NCBI GenBank assembly: GCA_020844525.1
Contig: JAJGAH010000151.1
Location: forward strand, 1-6,459
Direction of reading: 5' to 3'
Length of the DNA stretch: 6,459 nt
Source of the DNA: Eubacterium sp.
GTDB lineage: Bacteria; Bacillota; Clostridia; Lachnospirales; Lachnospiraceae
The notes below the pieces were generated by a model that made no database searches, had not been told where the DNA came from, and was given only the letters and a program-made list of their open reading frames with translations. The translations under genes were made by a program, and so were the position numbers. Positions 1-5,519 of the stretch are shown piece by piece. The first letter of the stretch is position 1. Every line of letters starts with the position of its first letter.

Positions 1-872
1 ATCTTCATAGGAGTACGTGCACCGGAAACAACATCCTCGCCCTGTGCGTTCATCAGAACCTCAGCGTAGAACTTGTTCTCACCTGTAGCAGGATCACGTG
101 AGAATGCAACACCGGATCCGGAAGTCGGTCCCATGTTACCGAATGCCATCATCTGTACGTTGACAGCAGTTCCCCAGGAATACGGGATATCGTTGTCACG
201 ACGATATACATTGGCACGCGGGTTGTCCCAGGAACGGAATACGGCCTTAACAGCTTCTACCAGCTGCTCCTTGGCATCGGTCGGGAAGTCCTTGCCGATC
301 TTCTCGTTGTAAAGTACCTTGTACTGCTTTACAAGATCCTGCAGGTCTGCTGTATCCAGATCTACATCATCCTTTACACCCTTCTCAGCTTTCTTCTTGT
401 CGATCAGCTTCTCGAAGAGGCTCTTCGGCACTTCCATAACAACATCAGAGAACATCTGGATAAATCTTCTGTAGCAGTCCCATGCCCAGCGCGGATTTCC
501 AGACTTTTTGGCCATTGTCTCAACAACCTGCTCATTCAGACCAAGGTTCAGAATGGTATCCATCATACCCGGCATAGATGCGCGGGCACCGGAACGAACC
601 GATACAAGCAGCGGATTCTCGATATCGCCGAACTTCTTGCCGGTGATCTCTTCCATCTTGCCCATGTACTCCTTGATCTGTCCGAGGATCTCATCATTGA
701 TCTGACGTCCATCCTCATAGTACTGAGTGCAAGCTTCTGTTGTGATGGTAAATCCCTGCGGAACCGGAAGTCCCAGATTTGTCATCTCAGCAAGGTTAGC
801 GCCCTTACCACCGAGCAGCTCACGCATGTCTTTGTTGCCCTCGCTGAACAGGTAGACCCATTTTCTAGCCAT
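1..872 (-). CDS. ppdK: Pyruvate, phosphate dikinase, N-terminal part (runs off the left edge)
   Basis: PPDK interconverts pyruvate + ATP + Pi and phosphoenolpyruvate + AMP + PPi in the cytoplasm. In anaerobes it often works in glycolysis alongside or instead of pyruvate kinase. The 290 visible residues begin [12 protein letters not shown] and cover much of the N-terminal ATP-grasp (nucleotide-binding) domain: [10 protein letters not shown] with K23, the loop [16 protein letters not shown] at about 91-105 with R93, and [18 protein letters not shown] near 248-265. The family is usually about 870-900 residues, so the swivelling phosphohistidine domain and the PEP-binding TIM barrel lie outside the window. 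The start is set by AGGAGG at 883-888, 10 bases upstream. An ATG nearer to it is out of frame and would not give the PPDK N-terminus. The gene lies 92 bases after tpiA and has its own promoter. The reading frame is intact to the edge. Family call is very secure; flux direction in the cell is not visible. Confidence 0.96.
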   Translation of the reverse strand, partial: MARKWVYLFSEGNKDMRELLGGKGANLAEMTNLGLPVPQGFTITTEACTQYYEDGRQINDEILGQIKEYMGKMEEITGKKFGDIENPLLVSVRSGARASMPGMMDTILNLGLNEQVVETMAKKSGNPRWAWDCYRRFIQMFSDVVMEVPKSLFEKLIDKKKAEKGVKDDVDLDTADLQDLVKQYKVLYNEKIGKDFPTDAKEQLVEAVKAVFRSWDNPRANVYRRDNDIPYSWGTAVNVQMMAFGNMGPTSGSGVAFSRDPATGENKFYAEVLMNAQGEDVVSGARTPMK

Positions 873-933
873 TTACTCATTTCCTCCTAATCAATACTGT
901 AATTACTACTGAAAAATATTGCTTAACGTATAT

Positions 934-962
934 ATTTTACATATCAGAGAGCATGTAGTCAA
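934..962 (-). promoter_or_regulatory. Sigma-A-type promoter of ppdK
   Basis: On the minus strand, TTGACT (957-962) and TAAAAT (934-939) are separated by exactly 17 bases. Each hexamer matches the TTGACA/TATAAT consensus at 5 of 6 positions. The -35 box lies just 2 bases beyond the tpiA stop codon. The predicted start of transcription is near 927, giving a leader of about 55 bases before the ppdK ATG. No terminator is visible between tpiA and ppdK, so read-through from tpiA may add to this promoter. Seen in sequence; activity is inferred. Confidence 0.75.
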
Positions 963-964
963 GT

Positions 965-1717
965 TTACTTGCTGTAATTTACAATGTCTCCAAAATCAGG
1001 CTTCAGAGATGCGCCGCCTACCAGGCCGCCATCGATATCTTCCTTGGCAAAGAGCTCAGCAGCATTGGCCGGCTTTACAGATCCGCCGTACAGAACACGG
1101 ATCGTATCAGCAACCTCGGTACCATAGAGCTCACGGATCAGATCACGGATGCCCTTGCAGACTTCCTCTGCCTGATCTGCTGTTGCGGTTTTTCCGGTTC
1201 CGATAGCCCAGATCGGTTCATAAGCGATGATCGCTTCCTTTGCCTGATCTGCAGTCAGACCCTGGAAACCAACCTTGACCTGCTGACGGATCCAGTCCAT
1301 TGTGATGCCCTGCTCTCTCTGTGTGAGAGACTCGCCGCAGCACATAACCGGAATCAGGTTGTGCTCGAAGGCTTTCTTCATCTTCTTGTTTACGTCCTCA
1401 GAGGTCTCGCCGAAGTAATCTCTTCTCTCAGAATGTCCGAGAATGACATACTTTGCACCTGCGTCAACAAGCATTGCCGGGGAGATCTCACCGGTATATG
1501 CGCCGCTCTCCTCAAAGTACATATTCTCTGCGCCGATCTGAATGTTGGAGCCTGCTGCTGCCTCTACGGCTGCCGGAATGTCGATTGCCGGCACGCAGAG
1601 CAGTACATCTACTGTATCAGATGCGCATGTCTTTCTCATTTCTGCGATCAGAGCCTTTGTCTCGGAAGGTGTCTTGTTCATCTTCCAGTTACCTGCTGCG
1701 AGAATTCTTCTTGCCAT
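965..1717 (-). CDS. tpiA: Triosephosphate isomerase
   Basis: Interconverts dihydroxyacetone phosphate and glyceraldehyde-3-phosphate in cytoplasmic glycolysis. It is a 250-residue single-domain TIM barrel, the normal family length, and normally a dimer. Catalytic residues are all present: N10 and K12 in AGNWKMN, H95 in LGHSER (94-98), and E167 in [14 protein letters not shown], which runs into the flexible phosphate-gripping loop 6 (about 168-178). YGGSVKP (210-216) and GLVGGASL (231-238) complete the phosphate site. AAAGGAGG at 1726-1733 sits 8 bases before the ATG and supports this start. The gene follows pgk after 63 bases with no terminator between, so the two are probably one transcript. 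Nothing is unusual in the protein. Confidence 0.98.
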   Translation of the reverse strand: MARRILAAGNWKMNKTPSETKALIAEMRKTCASDTVDVLLCVPAIDIPAAVEAAAGSNIQIGAENMYFEESGAYTGEISPAMLVDAGAKYVILGHSERRDYFGETSEDVNKKMKKAFEHNLIPVMCCGESLTQREQGITMDWIRQQVKVGFQGLTADQAKEAIIAYEPIWAIGTGKTATADQAEEVCKGIRDLIRELYGTEVADTIRVLYGGSVKPANAAELFAKEDIDGGLVGGASLKPDFGDIVNYSK

Positions 1718-1780
1718 TTTTCTGGCCTCCTTTATCTGTATCTGAATGATCTCTCAATATTGAAAGCAAGTGTTCAAAAA

Positions 1781-2992
1781 TTACTTGTCGTTAGCTGCTG
1801 CTACGCCCGGAAGCTCCTTGCCCTCAAGGAATTCAAGAGAAGCGCCGCCACCGGTAGAGATGTGGCTCATCTTGTCGCCATAGCCAAGCTGGTTTACAGC
1901 TGCTGCAGAATCGCCGCCACCGATGATGGTAGTAGCGTCTGTCTCAGCAAGTGCAGCTGCAACGGCCTTTGTACCTGCAGCAAGAATCGGGTTCTCGAAT
2001 ACGCCCATCGGTCCGTTCCATACAACGGTCTTTGCTGATTTTACAGCGTCGCTGTACAGTGCGATGGTCTTCGGTCCGATATCAGCGCCTTCCTTATCAG
2101 CCGGGATCTTATCTGCGTCAACAACCTCGGTATCGATCGGTGCATCGATCGGATCCGGGAACTCGTCGATGACAACCGTATCAATCGGAAGAAGCAGCTT
2201 CTTGCCAAGCTTTTCAGCTTTTTCCATCATTTCCTTGCAGTAGTCAATCTTTGTCTCATCCAGAAGAGACTTTCCGACTTCATATCCCTTTGCTTTCAGG
2301 AAGGTGTATGCCATGCCGCCTCCGATGATCAGGGTATCGCATTTTTCAAGCAGGTTGTTGATTACGTTCAGCTTGTCGGCAACCTTTGCGCCTCCAAGGA
2401 TGGCAACAAAAGGACGAACCGGATTCTCAACGGCATTGCCAAGGAATGCGATCTCCTTCTCCATCAGGTAACCTACTACGCAGGTATCGATGTATTTTGT
2501 AACACCGACATTGGAGCAGTGTGCACGATGTGCTGTGCCAAATGCATCATTTACAAATACATCTGCAAGGGAAGCAAGATCCTTTGAGAAGGCATCCTCG
2601 TTTTTCGTCTCTTCCTTGCGGAAACGGGTGTTCTCCAGGAGAATAACATCTCCGTCCTTCATCTGGCTGACAGCTGCTCTTACATTGTCATCTACGACAA
2701 CCGGACTCGGAACGAATTTTACTTCCTGGCCCAGAAGCTCAGAGAGACGCTTGGCTACCGGAGCAAGAGTCTTTGTCTTCTTGTCTTCCTCTGTCTTTAC
2801 CTTTCCCAGATGGGAGCAGAGAATGATCTTTCCGCCGTCTGCGATCAGCTTCTTGATAGTAGGAAGCGCTGCCACAAGACGGTTCTCGTCTGTGATCTTG
2901 CCATCCTTCAGCGGAACATTGAAATCACAACGTACCAGAACTCTCTTGCCTTTTACGTTGATGTCATCAACTGTTTTCTTGTTTAATCCCAT
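1781..2992 (-). CDS. pgk: Phosphoglycerate kinase
   Basis: Transfers phosphate from 1,3-bisphosphoglycerate to ADP, giving ATP and 3-phosphoglycerate. The 403-residue product has the two-lobed PGK layout: RCDFNVP (21-27), R38 in DENR and H61 in the substrate lobe, LLENTRFR (118-125, R123), GTAHRAH (152-158, R156), GGAKVADK (200-207), then the nucleotide lobe with [19 protein letters not shown] (324-333), GGGDSAAAV (358-366) and [18 protein letters not shown] (379-396). The usual SHLGR motif reads SHLGK here, so an Arg that contacts substrate in well-studied PGKs is Lys (K64). I chose the ATG at 2992: the upstream in-frame ATG at 3001 touches the Shine-Dalgarno sequence directly, whereas 2992 is 9 bases from it. 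tpiA follows 63 bases downstream. No clear promoter was found upstream, so transcription may partly be read-through from gap. Confidence 0.97.
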   Translation of the reverse strand: MGLNKKTVDDINVKGKRVLVRCDFNVPLKDGKITDENRLVAALPTIKKLIADGGKIILCSHLGKVKTEEDKKTKTLAPVAKRLSELLGQEVKFVPSPVVVDDNVRAAVSQMKDGDVILLENTRFRKEETKNEDAFSKDLASLADVFVNDAFGTAHRAHCSNVGVTKYIDTCVVGYLMEKEIAFLGNAVENPVRPFVAILGGAKVADKLNVINNLLEKCDTLIIGGGMAYTFLKAKGYEVGKSLLDETKIDYCKEMMEKAEKLGKKLLLPIDTVVIDEFPDPIDAPIDTEVVDADKIPADKEGADIGPKTIALYSDAVKSAKTVVWNGPMGVFENPILAAGTKAVAAALAETDATTIIGGGDSAAAVNQLGYGDKMSHISTGGGASLEFLEGKELPGVAAANDK

Positions 2993-3001
2993 GATATTCA
3001 T

Positions 3002-3008
3002 CTCCTTT
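3002..3008 (-). promoter_or_regulatory. Shine-Dalgarno that decides the pgk start
   Basis: The minus strand reads AAAGGAG and is followed with no gap by ATG (3001), then 9 bases later by a second in-frame ATG (2992). Zero spacing is unsuitable for initiation, so the second ATG is preferred. It also gives the usual short PGK N-terminus before the first conserved segment. Confidence 0.75.
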
Positions 3009-3027
3009 ATTCTATTGACAACCTCAG

Positions 3028-3059
3028 AAACCCAAAGCTGTCATGACAGCAAAGGGTTT
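3028..3059. repeat. 32-bp interrupted dyad between the gap terminator and pgk
   Basis: On the plus strand the site reads AAACCC-AAA-GCTGTC-AT-GACAGC-AAA-GGGTTT. Outer arms (3028-3033 and 3054-3059) and inner arms (3037-3042 and 3045-3050) are exact inverted repeats, and the core is a 14-bp perfect palindrome. The outer and inner arms are separated by symmetric AAA/AAA, which cannot pair in a hairpin (UUU/UUU in minus-strand RNA). It follows the gap terminator by 6 bases and ends 35 bases before the pgk start. No U-run follows on the minus strand, so it is not a simple terminator. An operator for a dimeric repressor or a leader hairpin of the pgk mRNA are both possible. No known regulator site was recognised. 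Confidence 0.6.
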
Positions 3060-3065
3060 TACACT

Positions 3066-3098
3066 AAAAACAGGTCCGGTCCTTTATAGACCGGACCC
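3066..3098 (-). terminator. Rho-independent terminator after gap
   Basis: Minus-strand RNA forms a perfect 9-bp stem, GGTCCGGTC with GACCGGACC (3089-3097 and 3073-3081), around a 7-base loop (3082-3088), followed by TG and five U residues (3066-3070). It lies about 90 bases after the gap stop codon and before pgk. It should end most gap transcripts, leaving partial read-through or a separate promoter to feed pgk-tpiA. The structure is seen directly; efficiency is inferred. Confidence 0.88.
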
Positions 3099-3187
3099 GT
3101 TTAGGTCTTACACATATTCACATGAGGAAATCTGCAATGGCTCAGATTCTTCACGATACATCTGCGTCAGATTCCAATACCTTTCAA

Positions 3188-4201
3188 TTACTTGTTCAGA
3201 AGAGAACCAAAGTATTTGATTGTACGAACCATCTGGCTTGTGTAGGAGTTCTCATTGTCGTACCAGGAAACAACCTGTACCAGAGTCTTGCCGTCACCCA
3301 TCGGAAGAACCTTTGTCTGAGTAGCATCAAAGATAGATCCTGCAGTGCTGTTGATGATATCGGAGGATACGATCTCGTCTGTGTTGTACTCGAAGGACTC
3401 GGTCTCCTCAGCCTTCATCTGTGCGTTAACCTGATCAACAGTAACCTCAGCGTTAACAACAGCATCAAGGATAGTAGTGGAACCTGTAGCTACCGGAACA
3501 CGCTGTGCAGCACCATTCAGCTTGCCGTTCAGCTCCGGAAGAACGCTTCCGATTGCCTTTGCAGCACCTGAGGATGCAGGAGTGATGTTCATAGCGCCGG
3601 CTCTGGATCTTCGAAGGTTGCCCTTTCTCTGCGGTCCGTCAAGGATCATCTGATCGCCAGTGTAAGCATGAACAGTTGTCATGAATCCGGACTCGATCGG
3701 TGCAAGGTCATTCAGAGCTTTTGCCATAGGAGCAAGGCAGTTTGTTGTGCAGGATGCAGCGGAGATGATCTGATCATCAGCAGTGATGGTCTTGTGGTTT
3801 ACGTTGTAAACGATGGTCTTAAGATCATTTCCTGCCGGAGCGGAAATAACAACATGCTTAGCACCAGCCTTGATGTGTGCCATGGATTTCTCTTTGGATG
3901 TATAGAAACCTGTGCACTCCAGAACTACATCGATGTCAAGCTCTTTCCAAGGAAGATCTGCGGCATTCTTCTCAGCATAGATGGTGATCTTCTTGCCGTT
4001 AACGATGATAGCATTGTCTGCTGCTTCTACGGTTCCGTTGTAACGGCCATGTGTTGTATCATATTTCAGAAGGTATGCGAGCATCTCCGGGCTTGTAAGA
4101 TCGTTGATTGCTACAACCTCATATCCATCTGCCTGGAACATCTGACGGAATGCAAGACGGCCAATACGTCCAAAACCATTAATCGCAACTCTTACTGCCA
4201 T
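3188..4201 (-). CDS. gap: Glyceraldehyde-3-phosphate dehydrogenase (NAD-type)
   Basis: Oxidises glyceraldehyde-3-phosphate with phosphate and NAD+ to 1,3-bisphosphoglycerate and NADH; typically a cytoplasmic homotetramer. The 337-residue product has the Rossmann motif INGFGRIGR (7-15), ND at 33-34 after the second strand (acidic residue favouring NAD over NADP), the catalytic motif [12 protein letters not shown] with C151, and H178 in TTVHAYT. A Pro at 190 (LDGP) is also typical of NAD-specific enzymes. The common SNASCTTN motif has Ala instead of Asn here. The frame is open up to 4252, but 4201 is the better start: AGGAGG at 4212-4217 lies 10 bases upstream and the protein then begins [15 protein letters not shown]. 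It has its own promoter, a candidate operator and a downstream terminator, so gap can be expressed as a single-gene unit. Confidence 0.98.
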   Translation of the reverse strand: MAVRVAINGFGRIGRLAFRQMFQADGYEVVAINDLTSPEMLAYLLKYDTTHGRYNGTVEAADNAIIVNGKKITIYAEKNAADLPWKELDIDVVLECTGFYTSKEKSMAHIKAGAKHVVISAPAGNDLKTIVYNVNHKTITADDQIISAASCTTNCLAPMAKALNDLAPIESGFMTTVHAYTGDQMILDGPQRKGNLRRSRAGAMNITPASSGAAKAIGSVLPELNGKLNGAAQRVPVATGSTTILDAVVNAEVTVDQVNAQMKAEETESFEYNTDEIVSSDIINSTAGSIFDATQTKVLPMGDGKTLVQVVSWYDNENSYTSQMVRTIKYFGSLLNK

Positions 4202-4234
4202 AATTAAATTTCCTCCTACTAAATGTTGTTGGTT

Positions 4235-4252
4235 ATGTTTAAAGTTTAACAA
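4235..4252. promoter_or_regulatory. Rex-like operator candidate in the gap leader
   Basis: The minus strand reads TTGTTAA-ACTT-TAAACAT. The clostridial Rex consensus is TTGTTAA-N4-TTAACAA; one half-site is perfect and the other matches 5 of 7. It starts about 4 bases after the predicted start of transcription of gap, where a bound repressor would block RNA polymerase. Rex senses the NADH/NAD+ ratio and is known to control central carbon genes in Firmicutes, which suits a NADH-producing enzyme. No rex gene is in the window, and AT-rich leaders give chance matches. GTTGTT and AACAAC (4248-4253, 4225-4230) also form an overlapping inverted repeat. Confidence 0.4.
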
Positions 4253-4262
4253 CCTCGCCTAT

Positions 4263-4291
4263 ATAATAACGAATATACATATAAAATTCAA
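4263..4291 (-). promoter_or_regulatory. Sigma-A-type promoter of gap
   Basis: TTGAAT (4286-4291; 4 of 6 to consensus) and TATTAT (4263-4268; 5 of 6) are spaced by exactly 17 bases on the minus strand, in an AT-rich stretch. Predicted transcription start is near 4256, giving a leader of about 55 bases that contains the Rex-like site and the AGGAGG. Direct sequence match; use in vivo is inferred. Confidence 0.75.
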
Positions 4292-4306
4292 GTACTTTTA
4301 CTGTGT

Positions 4307-4326
4307 CTGAAGCGAAAATACTTCAG
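4307..4326. repeat. Small inverted repeat upstream of the gap promoter
   Basis: CTGAAG (4307-4312) and CTTCAG (4321-4326) form a 6-bp inverted repeat around 8 bases, 15 bases upstream of the gap -35 box. In minus-strand RNA it would be a weak hairpin with no following U-run. It could be part of an upstream operator or be accidental; it does not fit the catabolite-repression (cre) consensus. Confidence 0.3.
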
Positions 4327-4344
4327 CGCTGTCTGCTGTGATTT

Positions 4345-4386
4345 CCGGCAGCCGGTTTTCTGCAGTCCTGATTACCGGGCTGCCGG
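4345..4386. repeat. GC-rich compound inverted repeat after mnmA
   Basis: CCGGCAGCC (4345-4353) and GGCTGCCGG (4378-4386) are perfect 9-bp inverted arms around 24 bases. Each arm with its flank is also a small palindrome by itself (CCGGCAGCCGG at 4345-4355; ACCGG-GCTG-CCGG near 4374-4386), so one long hairpin or two short ones could form. The plus strand can also be read as an imperfect direct repeat, 4345-4360 and 4375-4391. It lies 28 bases after the mnmA stop. It may stabilise or end the nifS-mnmA transcript, but there is no U-run, so I do not call it a terminator. Confidence 0.5.
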
Positions 4387-4414
4387 TTTCCGTGAAGCTG
4401 CATTCCAGAGATGC

Positions 4415-5503
4415 TTACTGAATAATACCACCTCCGGCGACATATCCGTCGCGATAATAAACGATTGCCTGCCCAGGCGTTACAGCACGGACCGGCTCGT
4501 CAAAAATACAGGTGATTTCATCCTCTCCGGTACGCCTGACTGTACATCCGGTTCCCCTGTGGTTGTAGCGGATTTTTGCCAGAAAATGCTGTGCCTCGCC
4601 AAGCGGAAGATCAGGTATTCCCATGAATGTAAGATGATTTGCCTTCAGGGTATCCGCGTATACATCTGCGCCTTTCCCGATTACAACCTCATTGGTATCC
4701 GGGCGGATTTCTGTCACAAATACTCTCTCTCCCATCGGGAGATCAAGCCCCCGTCTCTGTCCGACTGTATAATGGATAATCCCGCGGTGTTTTCCCAGAA
4801 TTTTTCCTTCTCTCGTCACAAAATTTCCTGAGGGAAGCTTCCGACCGGTCTCTCTTTCAATGAAAGACGCATAGTCTCCATCCGGTACGAAGCAGATCTC
4901 CTGACTGTCATGCTTATGTGCAACCGGAAGCCCCGCTTCTTCTGCAATGGCTCGTATTTCCGGTTTTGTATAATCCCCGACCGGCATGAGGGTATGTGCG
5001 AGCTGCTCCTGGGTGAGCCCATACAGAGCATACGTCTGGTCCTTTGCCGCAGTCGCGGAGTTTGCAATCGCAAATCTTCCGTTTTCAAGATGACGGATTC
5101 GTGCGTAGTGACCCGTTGCAATATAGTCCGCACCGATCTCAAGGCTTCGCTGCAGAAGCGACTCCCATTTTACATATCTGTTGCAGGCAATGCATGGATT
5201 CGGCGTTCTTCCGTCCAGGTATTCCCTGACAAAATAATCGATGACCTTTTTCTGAAAAACATCCCGGAAGTTCATCACATAATAGGGTATATCCAGCACC
5301 CGTGCCACTCTTCTGGCATCCTCTACGGCGCTGATACCGCAGCAGCCTCCCTCTGCCTGCATCCGGCATTCACTCTCCTCCTGCCAGATCTGCATCGTAA
5401 CACCAATAACATTGTATCCCTGCTTTTTCAGCAGATATGCCGCCGTGGAGGAGTCCACACCGCCGGACATACCGACAACTACAGTTTTATTTTTTTGTGT
5501 CAT
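4415..5503 (-). CDS. mnmA: tRNA-specific 2-thiouridylase MnmA
   Basis: Activates U34 of Lys, Glu and Gln tRNAs with ATP (adenylation) and inserts sulfur to give 2-thiouridine, which supports accurate decoding. The 362-residue product is the usual length. The ATP-pyrophosphatase P-loop is SGGVDS (13-18). C104 in NPCIACN is the expected nucleophile and C204 in SQEICFVPDGDY the persulfide-carrying cysteine, at spacing matching the E. coli pair. TGHYAR (130-135) and YTVGQRRGLD (245-254) are family signatures; the C-terminal beta-barrel part ends VAGGGIIQ. I start at the ATG at 5503: AAGGG (5514-5518) is 10 bases upstream, whereas the TTG at 5512 lies 1 base from it. It follows the desulfurase gene after 16 bases, so the pair is very probably one transcript and one sulfur-relay unit. 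Confidence 0.97.
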   Translation of the reverse strand: MTQKNKTVVVGMSGGVDSSTAAYLLKKQGYNVIGVTMQIWQEESECRMQAEGGCCGISAVEDARRVARVLDIPYYVMNFRDVFQKKVIDYFVREYLDGRTPNPCIACNRYVKWESLLQRSLEIGADYIATGHYARIRHLENGRFAIANSATAAKDQTYALYGLTQEQLAHTLMPVGDYTKPEIRAIAEEAGLPVAHKHDSQEICFVPDGDYASFIERETGRKLPSGNFVTREGKILGKHRGIIHYTVGQRRGLDLPMGERVFVTEIRPDTNEVVIGKGADVYADTLKANHLTFMGIPDLPLGEAQHFLAKIRYNHRGTGCTVRRTGEDEITCIFDEPVRAVTPGQAIVYYRDGYVAGGGIIQ

Positions 5504-5513
5504 TTGATTCAAA

Positions 5514-5518
5514 CCCTT
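5514..5518 (-). promoter_or_regulatory. Shine-Dalgarno that decides the mnmA start
   Basis: AAGGG on the minus strand overlaps the tandem TGA-TAA stops that end the desulfurase gene and stands 10 bases before the ATG at 5503. An in-frame TTG at 5512 is only 1 base away and so is unlikely to be used. The tight spacing suggests translational coupling between the two genes. Confidence 0.65.
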
Positions 5519-5519
5519 A

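Noticed and set aside
1754..1763. TCAATATTGA palindrome between pgk and tpiA as an operator or terminator
   Set aside because: A 10-bp AT-rich palindrome with no U-run or promoter next to it is readily expected by chance.
1361..2038. Plus-strand 225-codon frame, Cys-rich
   Set aside because: Antisense to tpiA and pgk, spans their junction, and has no recognisable motif or ribosome binding site.
3083..3088. TATAAA (minus strand) in the terminator loop as a -10 box for pgk
   Set aside because: No acceptable -35 hexamer lies 16-18 bases upstream, and it is inside the terminator hairpin.
3122..3571. Plus-strand frame of 149 codons
   Set aside because: Mostly antisense to the 3' end of gap; composition is that of a shadow frame.
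4202..4252. 17-codon N-terminal extension of gap
   Set aside because: The AGGAGG lies inside this extension, the predicted transcript starts at about 4256 leaving no room for a ribosome site, and GAPDH proteins start just before the INGFGRIGR motif.
4305..4326. cre (CcpA) site upstream of gap
   Set aside because: TGAAGCGAAAATACTTCA resembles a cre core but is one base short in the left half and lacks the needed CG-centred symmetry.
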